64,000 bases of DNA from Physcousia sp015060555 (GTDB taxonomy: Bacteria; Bacteroidota; Bacteroidia; Bacteroidales; Bacteroidaceae), in the NCBI GenBank assembly GCA_015060555.1, contig SUYG01000016.1:1-64000 (forward strand). The letters are read 5' to 3'. The notes under the pieces were generated by a model. The model worked only from the letters and a program-made list of their open reading frames with translations. It was not told where the DNA came from and made no database searches. This document shows positions 42,961 to 50,782 of the stretch, piece by piece (the stretch's first letter is position 1; each line of letters starts with the position of its first letter). The position numbers and the translations under genes are program-made.

Positions 42961-45657
42961 ATGACCGAGACATACCCAACCCCAGCCATACGCCCAGAGA
43001 CAATGGAGAATACGCTGCGCCAATGGTGGCAGGAGCGTTTTGAAACGCCGCTGCCAGACGACGTGCGCGAATGGTTGCGCAATCTTTTCCGTCAGGAGAT
43101 TTCCCGCGCACGCCTCCATGAACAGCTGCTGGACGATGCTACGATACAATCCATTCACGAGGGGCGCCGCCTCTGCCAGACCAAGCTGGCACATCTGGAC
43201 GAGACCGCCATACAGCTGAAGCGCCAATTGGAACAGCTGCACCAATACCTGAAGGTGAACACTGAGATGACGGAACAGCGCGAACGCCTGTACCGTCTCA
43301 ACAAAGAGTTGGCCACCATCCAGGCCGAGCGCCAGGAGCTGGAACGTTTTGAAGCTTTTGAGCCGGTGAACGGTCAGGTGCAACGCATCCATCTGTTGGC
43401 ACAAGATATCGAGAGAACACGTCAGGCCAGCAGCCGCCAAGCACTTGAGATAGATCAGGCACAGAAAGAAACCGACACCGCCGAACAGCAGATGACCATT
43501 GAAAAAGAGAACGTGGCCGATGCCTTGCAAAGGCTGCTCTCATCTGCCGTGAAGATGGCTGATGGCGAACGTTTGGGAGCCGAAGTGGAAGAAGGACGGC
43601 AACACGCAAGCGAAGTAGATGCGAACCTCAAGCTGCTACGTGAGCGCGACAGCATCCTTCAAAAGAACATCCGCGAGAACAGCCTTGAGGAAGAACGCAT
43701 ACAAAAAGAGCTCTCAGAACTACGCGTGCAACTACAGGCTCTCGATGTGCATCAGCAGATGCTGGTACACAGCGATGCGGTGAAGATGATGATAGACGAG
43801 TTGGTGCTCGCCGATCAGCAGCGTACGGAGCTCACCCGCGAGCTGGACTTGGCCATGCGCCGACAAGAGGAGCGCGACGAACACCTCGGACGTCTCTTCT
43901 CTGAGAACCAGAAACTCGGCGCCACCATCAAATCCAAACAGGAAGAAGCCGACGGCCACCGCCGGGGCATCGCCGGAAAGGACAGCTACAACCTGCAGCG
44001 GCGCGCGCTGGAACTGCGCAGCCGCATGCTCATGTTGAAGATGAGCGCCACACTGTGGCACGGCATCGCCATGGGCTATGACCTCGTCGAGCAGAAAGAG
44101 GAAAGCATCACACGCCTGCGTCTGCACGCCGACCACCTGAACCGCGACATTGACACGCAAGACCACGACGTGCGGCAGTTGACACAGCAACTGGAACATA
44201 AGATCTATCATCTGACGCTGTCGAAGAGCCAGAATGTCATAGAGCTGCGCGGCGACCTGGAAGAAGGAACGCCCTGCACTGTCTGCGGTGCCACACACCA
44301 TCCCTGGCAAGGCGAGACTATCGTGGAACAGAACGCGCTAATAGCCACGCTGAAGGCAGACTGTGAGACATTGCGCCGCGACCTGGAAGCGAAGCAGCGG
44401 CAGCTGGAAGATTCCAAGCAGGACCTGACGCGCACGCTGTCGCGGCTGGACACCGAGAACGAACACCTAAGTACACTGCGCCAACGCCAGCACGCCGACG
44501 TGGAGGAATGGAAGAACTTCCGCAACCTGGACCCGTCATTCTCCGACTGCTCACCCTCCACCAACCGCGAGGCACGAACTACGCTCATACAACTGCTCAT
44601 CGAGAAGGCGTCCGTGGATGCAGAGACAGCAGAGAAAGAGCTGGAAGCCTTTACCTTCCACCTGGATGCCATCTCCAACATCGGCGTCACCATACAAAAA
44701 TTACAACAACAGGCCGACGACCTGTCCATCCGTCTCAACGAAGCCAACACAGCCTGCCAAGTCATGGCCGGACAGGTGGAGCGCCTCAACAAACGCCTGC
44801 AGCAGACCACGAGCACCTACCGCCAACGCTACGATGCCCTAGAACTGGTCATCACGCTACCCGAGTGGTCGTCACAGTGGAAGACTTCACCCGAAAACCT
44901 CAAGCAACGCATTCAAGGGATGCGTGACCACTGGGAAGACATCAACAACAAGTTGCGTGAAGCCGAATTAGATGCCATGCGCCTAAAGACCGATGGACTG
45001 CGCCTGCAAGAGAGCCGCCAGCAGCTGCTGACCGACATCGCATCACTGGAGTCCTACACCAACAAGCTCCACGAGCACATCGATAAGTCCGAGAATGCAT
45101 GGAAGAAGCTCATTCCTGAAGGTGACAACAAGCAACCCTTCGAACAAGCACGTGCCCAACACGCCACGCAAACCGAACTGCTGGAAAAAGCCCGCAAGGA
45201 ATACGAGAAACGACTGTGGCAACAGTTATCTGCTGTAGCCTTGAAGGAGGCGCTGGACAGTCACGCGCACGACTTCGAGCAGGAGATTGCACAGCAACAC
45301 CGCAGCCTTGATTTGTGGATGAACCGCTACAATGCCAACCACCCGCCGGTGCAGATTCAGGAGCTGGAACGTGTGCTGGCCGGCGAGAAAGATTGGAGTG
45401 AGCTACGCGAACATGTGCGTAAAGTGCAGGATGAGCAGTCCATGACGGAAGCCCGCGTCGATTACCTGCGCGCTCAAATCATCGCACTACAAGCCGAGGG
45501 GTTGCGCTCCCTCTCGGATGACGGCGATGCCGAACGCAAGGCGCTGCAAGCGAAGCTCGCCGAGTTGGAGCAGCAGCAACGCGAACTGCTGAAACAAATC
45601 GTACAATACGACTTGCGCCTGCAGACACACGAACAAGCGAAGGCTTTTGTTTCTTAA
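42961..45657 (+). CDS. Headless Rad50/SbcC-like zinc-hook coiled-coil protein
   Basis: This 898-residue protein is almost entirely helical, with heptad-rich, Gln/Glu/Arg/Leu-rich arms. At its centre is EGTPCTVCGATHHP: Cys439 and Cys442 match the CxxC zinc hook of Rad50/SbcC (typically CPxCGxxxHP), at 49% of the length as expected for two equal arms. No Walker A is found in the N-terminal region, which instead holds a short helical domain (WWQERFETPLPDDVREWL, about residues 20-37), and no ABC signature or Walker B at the C-terminus (ends EQAKAFVS). It therefore lacks the SbcC ATPase heads and is not a simple truncation, since promoter, start and stop are intact. No SbcD nuclease gene is adjacent. 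A tether or dimeric strut using Zn-mediated hooking is conceivable; function unknown. Confidence 0.75.
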   Translation: MTETYPTPAIRPETMENTLRQWWQERFETPLPDDVREWLRNLFRQEISRARLHEQLLDDATIQSIHEGRRLCQTKLAHLDETAIQLKRQLEQLHQYLKVNTEMTEQRERLYRLNKELATIQAERQELERFEAFEPVNGQVQRIHLLAQDIERTRQASSRQALEIDQAQKETDTAEQQMTIEKENVADALQRLLSSAVKMADGERLGAEVEEGRQHASEVDANLKLLRERDSILQKNIRENSLEEERIQKELSELRVQLQALDVHQQMLVHSDAVKMMIDELVLADQQRTELTRELDLAMRRQEERDEHLGRLFSENQKLGATIKSKQEEADGHRRGIAGKDSYNLQRRALELRSRMLMLKMSATLWHGIAMGYDLVEQKEESITRLRLHADHLNRDIDTQDHDVRQLTQQLEHKIYHLTLSKSQNVIELRGDLEEGTPCTVCGATHHPWQGETIVEQNALIATLKADCETLRRDLEAKQRQLEDSKQDLTRTLSRLDTENEHLSTLRQRQHADVEEWKNFRNLDPSFSDCSPSTNREARTTLIQLLIEKASVDAETAEKELEAFTFHLDAISNIGVTIQKLQQQADDLSIRLNEANTACQVMAGQVERLNKRLQQTTSTYRQRYDALELVITLPEWSSQWKTSPENLKQRIQGMRDHWEDINNKLREAELDAMRLKTDGLRLQESRQQLLTDIASLESYTNKLHEHIDKSENAWKKLIPEGDNKQPFEQARAQHATQTELLEKARKEYEKRLWQQLSAVALKEALDSHAHDFEQEIAQQHRSLDLWMNRYNANHPPVQIQELERVLAGEKDWSELREHVRKVQDEQSMTEARVDYLRAQIIALQAEGLRSLSDDGDAERKALQAKLAELEQQQRELLKQIVQYDLRLQTHEQAKAFVS

Positions 45658-45695
45658 TTATTTTTAAAATGTATGGTTATTTCCCAGCTTATTCA

Positions 45696-45703
45696 TACTT
45701 TTG
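45696..45703 (+). promoter_or_regulatory. Promoter -7 box of the HTH-DPP III pair
   Basis: TACTTTTG, 44 bp before the ATG at 45748. Confidence 0.6.
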
Positions 45704-45747
45704 TACCCAAAATTCAATAACAACACAAACTACGAACAATTAAAACT

Positions 45748-46215
45748 ATGTCAAAGTACAACCTTCGCGAGAGAAAGGACGCACCGGCTCTCTACCGCAC
45801 AGCTATCAAGCGTGAAGTCATCGATGAAATCTGCGAGCAAATCCTCCGCAAGATGATCGTCGAGAAGCGCTATCGTGACCCACAGTACAATGCCCAGAAG
45901 TTGGCACAGGAAATCCAGACGAATGCACGCTATGTGAGCGCGGCCGTGAGTTTACGCTTCCAAACCAACTTCCCCACGCTCATTGCCGGTTATCGCCTGC
46001 GCGATGCTATCGCCATGATGACTGACAAACGTACACGCGACCTGACCATGGCCGAGATTTCCAGTGCCAGCGGCTTCGCAAACCGTCAGTCCTTCTATTC
46101 ATCGTTCTTCAAAGCCTACGGGAAGAGCCCCAAGCAATATCAAAAAGATTTCTTTTCCAAGGTCAGAACTCCCAAAGGCAGCAAGAACAAAACCACTTCT
46201 GTAAATGAATCTTAA
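45748..46215 (+). CDS. AraC-type HTH DNA-binding protein without sensor domain
   Basis: A 155-residue basic protein whose second half is an AraC-type double helix-turn-helix (LAQEIQTNARYVSAAVSLRF at about residues 53-72; LTMAEISSASGFANRQSFYS and FKAYGKSPKQYQ at about 101-135). The N-terminus (about 40 residues) is too short for a ligand domain. It ends in a basic tail (KVRTPKGSKNKTT). Its last 11 bases overlap the DPP III start, so both are translated together; it may regulate this operon. Confidence 0.82.
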   Translation: MSKYNLRERKDAPALYRTAIKREVIDEICEQILRKMIVEKRYRDPQYNAQKLAQEIQTNARYVSAAVSLRFQTNFPTLIAGYRLRDAIAMMTDKRTRDLTMAEISSASGFANRQSFYSSFFKAYGKSPKQYQKDFFSKVRTPKGSKNKTTSVNES

Positions 46216-48256
46216 ACACTTTACAACCGGAATGCTCATTGCAGCAACAACCCTCGCCACGTCCTGTGGCACCCAAAAAGAAGAGACAGAATTCGAGTAC
46301 AATGACGAACGCTTTGCCGACCTGCAGATGCTACGCTACAAGGTCGAGGGCTTCGAGGATCTCTCGCTGCGCCAGAAGACGCTCGTCTATTACCTCTCAC
46401 AGGCAGCCCTCAGCGGCCGTGACATCCTGTGGGACCAGAACGGGCGCTACAACCTGCGCATCCGTCAGCTGCTGGAGTCCGTCTATACCGACTATCAGGG
46501 CGACCGCGAGAGCGATGACTTCAAGCAGTTTGTCATCTACCTCAAGCGCGTCTGGTTCTCCAATGGCATCTACCACCACTACGGCTGCGACAAGTTCCAG
46601 CCCGGCTTCTCCGAGGACTTCCTGCGCACTGCCATGAAGGATGTGGCTGCCGAAAAGCTCCCCTTCGACACAGAAGAGCTCTTCCCCGTCATCTTCGACC
46701 CCACGGTACTGCCCAAGCGCACCAACCAAGCCGACGGAGAGGACTTGGTGGTCACCAGCGGAGGAAACTACTACGGGCCGGGTGTCACGCAAGCCGAGGC
46801 CGAGGACTTCTATCTGAAGATGAAGGAAGCAGATCCCGACCCCGCACACCCCATCATGTTCGGCATGAACAGCCGCCTTGTGAAGGAGAACGGTGTGCTG
46901 AAGGAGAAGGTGTGGCGCAGCGGAGGTCTCTATGGCGAGGCCATCGACCGCATCATCTACTGGCTCGAGAAGGCCAAGACCGTCGCCGAGAGCGACAAGC
47001 AGGCGGCCGTCATCGACAAACTGATAGAATATTACCGCACAGGCGACCTGAAGACCTTCGATGCCTACAGCATCCTATGGGTGGAGGACACCGAGGGCGA
47101 CGTCGATTTCACCAACGGCTTCACCGAGAGCTATGGCGACCCGCTGGGCATGAAGGCCAGCTGGGAAGGCTATGCCAACTTCAAGGATAAGGCAGCCACC
47201 GAGCGCACCGAGAAGCTCTCCGCCAACGCACAATGGTTTGAGGACCACTCCCCCGTAGATCCCCGTTTCAAGAAGCAGAACTGCAAGGGCATCACAGCCA
47301 AGGTCATCGTCGCAGCCATCCTCGGCGGCGACCTATACCCCAGCACCGCCATCGGCATCAACCTGCCCAACAGCAACTGGGTACGTGCTGAGCACGGCTC
47401 CAAGAGCGTGACCATCGGTAACCTCACCGATGCCTACAACAAGGCTGCCCGCGGCAACGGCTTCCAAGAGGAGTTCGTCATTGACCAGACCACACGCCAG
47501 TGCATCAACGAATACGGCGATATCTGCGACGACCTCCACACCGACCTGCACGAATGCCTGGGCCACGGCAGCGGCAAGCTGCTGCCCGGCGTGGATGCCG
47601 ACTCGCTGAAGGCCTACGGCAGTGCCATCGAAGAGGCGCGCGCCGACCTCTTCGGCCTCTACTACATCGCCGACCCGAAGCTCGTGGAATTAGGTCTCAC
47701 GCCCAATGCCGATGCCTACAAGAGCCAGTACTACACCTATATGATGAACGGTCTGATGACACAGCTCGTGCGCATCGAACCGGGCAACAACATTGAGGAA
47801 GCACACATGCGCAATCGCGCTCTCATCGCCCACTGGGTCCTCGACCATGCGAGCCCTTCAGCGGACGCTGAGGGAGCTGTGGCAGCCATCGAACTGGTCA
47901 AGCGCGATGGAAAGACCTACGTGCAGATCAACGACTACGCCGCCCTGCGCACACTCTTTGGCGAACTGCTGGCTGAAATCCAGCGCGTGAAGAGCGAGGG
48001 CGACTTCGAAGGTGCCCGCCGCCTCATCGAGCAGTACGGTGTGAAAGTAGATGCCGACCTGCACCAGGAAGTCCTCGCCCGCTACAAAGCCCTCAACCTG
48101 GCTCCCTACAAGGGCTTCATCAACCCTGAGTACGTGGTCACAGAGGACAAGGACGGCAACATCACCGATGTGCAGATCCGCTACGGCGAGGCCTATGACC
48201 ACCAGATGCTGCGCTATAGCCAAGAGTACAAGACACTCCCCTTCATCAACGAATAA
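46205..48256 (+). CDS. Dipeptidyl peptidase III (M49), lipoprotein
   Basis: A 683-residue zinc exopeptidase releasing N-terminal dipeptides. The M49 zinc motif reads HECLGH (His449-His454), as in characterised Bacteroides DPP III, and the third ligand lies in EEARAD (Glu476/477). The N-terminus is a lipoprotein signal (TTLATSCGTQ, Cys 21), so the enzyme should be anchored in the envelope facing the periplasm. It is overlapped by the preceding HTH gene. Confidence 0.95.
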   Translation: MNLKHFTTGMLIAATTLATSCGTQKEETEFEYNDERFADLQMLRYKVEGFEDLSLRQKTLVYYLSQAALSGRDILWDQNGRYNLRIRQLLESVYTDYQGDRESDDFKQFVIYLKRVWFSNGIYHHYGCDKFQPGFSEDFLRTAMKDVAAEKLPFDTEELFPVIFDPTVLPKRTNQADGEDLVVTSGGNYYGPGVTQAEAEDFYLKMKEADPDPAHPIMFGMNSRLVKENGVLKEKVWRSGGLYGEAIDRIIYWLEKAKTVAESDKQAAVIDKLIEYYRTGDLKTFDAYSILWVEDTEGDVDFTNGFTESYGDPLGMKASWEGYANFKDKAATERTEKLSANAQWFEDHSPVDPRFKKQNCKGITAKVIVAAILGGDLYPSTAIGINLPNSNWVRAEHGSKSVTIGNLTDAYNKAARGNGFQEEFVIDQTTRQCINEYGDICDDLHTDLHECLGHGSGKLLPGVDADSLKAYGSAIEEARADLFGLYYIADPKLVELGLTPNADAYKSQYYTYMMNGLMTQLVRIEPGNNIEEAHMRNRALIAHWVLDHASPSADAEGAVAAIELVKRDGKTYVQINDYAALRTLFGELLAEIQRVKSEGDFEGARRLIEQYGVKVDADLHQEVLARYKALNLAPYKGFINPEYVVTEDKDGNITDVQIRYGEAYDHQMLRYSQEYKTLPFINE

Positions 48257-48278
48257 GTCCCATAAGTCTTTAAGTCCC

Positions 48279-48839
48279 ATGAGCCCCATCCAAGCCATCA
48301 AAGCTGACCTGCGCGCTGCCATGAACGGCGTGGCCTCCAAAGCCATCCGCGAAAGCGGCATGGGCTACAAGCTGGTCTTTGGCGTGGAGCTGCCCCGTCT
48401 GCGCGAGATTGCTGCCGGCTACGATGCTGACCGCCGTCTCGCCCTGGATTTGTGGCAGGAGGACATACGTGAGTGCAAGATGCTGGCTATCATGCTCTAC
48501 CCACAGGAGGAATTCGACCGCGACATTGCCGACATGTGGATCAGCAGCCTGCACCCGGAGCAGGCCGAATTGGTTCAGCTCATGGCCCTCGACCGTCTCT
48601 CAAAGATGAGCGATGCCTCCGAACTGGCCTTCCTGTGGATGGCTGACGAGCGCCCTCTCTTTCAGCTCTGCGGTTTCCTCATGCTCAACCGTTTGCTGAT
48701 GCAAGGTGCACAGCTCTCTCCCGATGCCGAAGCGGAATTCCAGGATCAGGCGGCCGCCACCCTGCCCTCCCCTTTTCTGCCACTGCGGAAAGCCGTACAG
48801 AACGCCCTCGTTCGCCTCGAAGAAAGCAAGAATGGTTGA
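48279..48839 (+). CDS. AlkD-like DNA alkylation repair protein (HEAT repeat)
   Basis: A 186-residue all-helical protein of the bacterial AlkD-like HEAT family (GVELPRLREIAAGY at about residues 32-45, LWQEDIRECKMLAIML, FLWMADERPLFQLCGFLMLNR). AlkD is a glycosylase for N3/N7-alkylated purines, but many short relatives in Bacteroidota are unproven and this copy is shorter than AlkD (about 230). It follows DPP III by 22 bp, separated by AAGTCCCATAAGTCTTTAAG repeat sequence. Confidence 0.75.
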   Translation: MSPIQAIKADLRAAMNGVASKAIRESGMGYKLVFGVELPRLREIAAGYDADRRLALDLWQEDIRECKMLAIMLYPQEEFDRDIADMWISSLHPEQAELVQLMALDRLSKMSDASELAFLWMADERPLFQLCGFLMLNRLLMQGAQLSPDAEAEFQDQAAATLPSPFLPLRKAVQNALVRLEESKNG

Positions 48840-48854
48840 AAACTGGAGTCATCC

Positions 48855-48886
48855 TTTGGTCATTTCGGAGAAATATAGTACTTTTG
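48855..48886 (+). promoter_or_regulatory. Consensus promoter of fur-purA, 7 nt from the ATG
   Basis: TTTG (48855-48858), exactly 20 bp, TACTTTTG (48879-48886). The Fur-family ATG is at 48894, so the transcript should start at or within about 3 nt of the start codon (leaderless or nearly so). Confidence 0.75.
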
Positions 48887-48893
48887 TGCCCGT

Positions 48894-49409
48894 ATGAGCG
48901 ATCAGACAAGCCTACAAGCCAAGGTGGCAGCGCAGTTCAGGGACTTCCTCATTGCCCACCAACTCCGACAGACCCGCGAGCGATTTGCCATCTTAGAAGC
49001 GATCTATGATATCGAAGGGACCTTCACGATAGAAGACCTTCAACAGACGATGCAGGACCGTCGTTTTCCTGTGGGCATCGCCACGCTCTATCAGACCACA
49101 CAGCTCATGGTGCAGGCGAACCTACTCATCCGCCATCCCTTCCTGTCGTCGGCAGCAGTCTTTGAGCGCATCGCAGACGACCGCCCACACAGCTACCAGA
49201 TTTGCAGCGACTGCCATCGTATCACGCGCATCAAAAGCAAGGAACTCGCATCCAGTCTGGAAAACTACCACACACGGAGCTTCCACATCACACACCGCAT
49301 CGTCTATGTCTATGGCATCTGCGTCTCCTGTCAGCGACAGGCTCGCAAGCAACTGAAAATCCATCTGCAACTCTCTGAAAATAAACCAAAAAAACATAGT
49401 AGAAAATGA
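48894..49409 (+). CDS. Fur-family transcriptional regulator
   Basis: A 171-residue metalloregulator. A winged helix (about residues 12-85: LRQTRERFAILEAIYDIEGT, GIATLYQTTQLM) is followed by a dimerisation domain with CSDCHRITRIK and CVSCQRQ, two CxxC pairs forming the structural zinc site, and His residues for the regulatory metal. Whether it senses iron, zinc or peroxide is not decidable here. Its stop overlaps the purA ATG by 4 nt. Confidence 0.9.
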   Translation: MSDQTSLQAKVAAQFRDFLIAHQLRQTRERFAILEAIYDIEGTFTIEDLQQTMQDRRFPVGIATLYQTTQLMVQANLLIRHPFLSSAAVFERIADDRPHSYQICSDCHRITRIKSKELASSLENYHTRSFHITHRIVYVYGICVSCQRQARKQLKIHLQLSENKPKKHSRK

Positions 49410-50677
49410 AACAAGGTCATGTTGACGCCCTCTTAGGAATCGTCTTCGGCGACGAAGGAAAAGGAAAGGTCGTTGATGTCTTCACCCCCAAATACGACGT
49501 TGTAGCCCGCTTCGCCGGCGGTCCCAACGCCGGTCACACCATCATCTTCGATGGCAAGAAGTTTGTGCTCCGCTCCATCCCCTCCGGCATCTTCGACGAG
49601 GGTAAGCTGAACATCATCGGCAACGGCTGTGTCATCGCCCCCGACCTCTTCATGAAGGAGGCACGCGAGCTGGAGGAAGCCGGTTATGACCTCAAACAGC
49701 GCTTGCACATCAGCACCCGCGCTCACCTCATCCTGCCCACACACCGCGTCCTCGACCGCGCCTACGAAGCTGCCAAGGGCAAGAACAAGGTTGGCACCAC
49801 AGGCAAGGGCATAGGCCCCACCTACAGCGAGAAAGCCAGCCGCACCGGTCTCCGCGTGGGCGACATTCTCGAGGGCTTCATGGAGAAATACCAGGCGCTG
49901 AAAGCACGCCACGAACAGATCCTGCGCGACCTCAACTATACCGACTACGACATCGCCGACGAGGAACAGCAGTGGCTGCAGGGCGTGGAATACATGCGAC
50001 AGTTCCCCCTCACCGACACCGAGATAGAAATCAACCGCCTGCTGGCCGAAGGCAAGAACGTGCTGGCCGAAGGCGCACAGGGCACGATGCTCGACATCGA
50101 CCACGGCACCTACCCCTTCGTGAGCTCCAGCAACACTACCACAGGCGGCGTCTGCACAGGCCTCGGCGTAGGCCCCAACAAGATTCGTGATGTCTTCGGC
50201 ATCTTCAAGGCCTACAGCACACGCGTCGGTGCCGGCCCCTTCCCAGTAGAGCTCTTCGACGAGACGGGTGACCGCATACGCGAGATAGGCAATGAGTACG
50301 GCGCCGTGACAGGCCGCAACCGCCGCTGCGGATGGGTGGATCTCGTGGCGCTGAAGTACGCCATCATGATCAACGGCGTCACGCAGCTCATCATGATGAA
50401 GAGCGATGTCCTCGACGGTTTTCCCACCATCCGCGCCTGTGTGGCCTACGAGAAGGACGGCGTTCAGGTCACCGACATGCCCTTCGACACCGAAGGTTGG
50501 AGCGCCGTCTATCGCGACCTGCCCGGCTGGAGCGAAGACCTCAGCACCATGACCTCCGAGGACCAATTTCCCCAGACCTTCAAGGACTACATCACATTCC
50601 TCGAGACCGAACTGCAGACGCCCATCTGCATCCTTTCGGTCGGTCCCGATCGCGCGCAAACCATTATAAGGAAATAA
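49406..50677 (+). CDS. purA: Adenylosuccinate synthase
   Basis: A 423-residue GTP-dependent enzyme joining IMP and aspartate in AMP synthesis. It shows GIVFGDEGKGKVVDVF (P-loop, about residues 11-26), GGPNAGHTI, GTTGKGIGPTYSEKASRTGLR, GAQGTMLDIDHGTYPFV and GRNRRCGWVDL. Translationally coupled to the Fur gene (ATGA overlap) and followed by a terminator. Confidence 0.96.
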   Translation: MKQGHVDALLGIVFGDEGKGKVVDVFTPKYDVVARFAGGPNAGHTIIFDGKKFVLRSIPSGIFDEGKLNIIGNGCVIAPDLFMKEARELEEAGYDLKQRLHISTRAHLILPTHRVLDRAYEAAKGKNKVGTTGKGIGPTYSEKASRTGLRVGDILEGFMEKYQALKARHEQILRDLNYTDYDIADEEQQWLQGVEYMRQFPLTDTEIEINRLLAEGKNVLAEGAQGTMLDIDHGTYPFVSSSNTTTGGVCTGLGVGPNKIRDVFGIFKAYSTRVGAGPFPVELFDETGDRIREIGNEYGAVTGRNRRCGWVDLVALKYAIMINGVTQLIMMKSDVLDGFPTIRACVAYEKDGVQVTDMPFDTEGWSAVYRDLPGWSEDLSTMTSEDQFPQTFKDYITFLETELQTPICILSVGPDRAQTIIRK

Positions 50678-50686
50678 GAGAAGCAG

Positions 50687-50716
50687 GCTGCAAGGACATT
50701 GCAGCCTGTTTTTTTT
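50687..50716 (+). terminator. Terminator after purA
   Basis: CAGGCTGCAA and TTGCAGCCTG with a 6-nt loop followed by eight T residues. Confidence 0.92.
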
Positions 50717-50782
50717 CAGCTCATGATTAAACCCTTTTGAGAATGCTGTGTCATACCATTGCCAACCGGAAATGATTGACAC

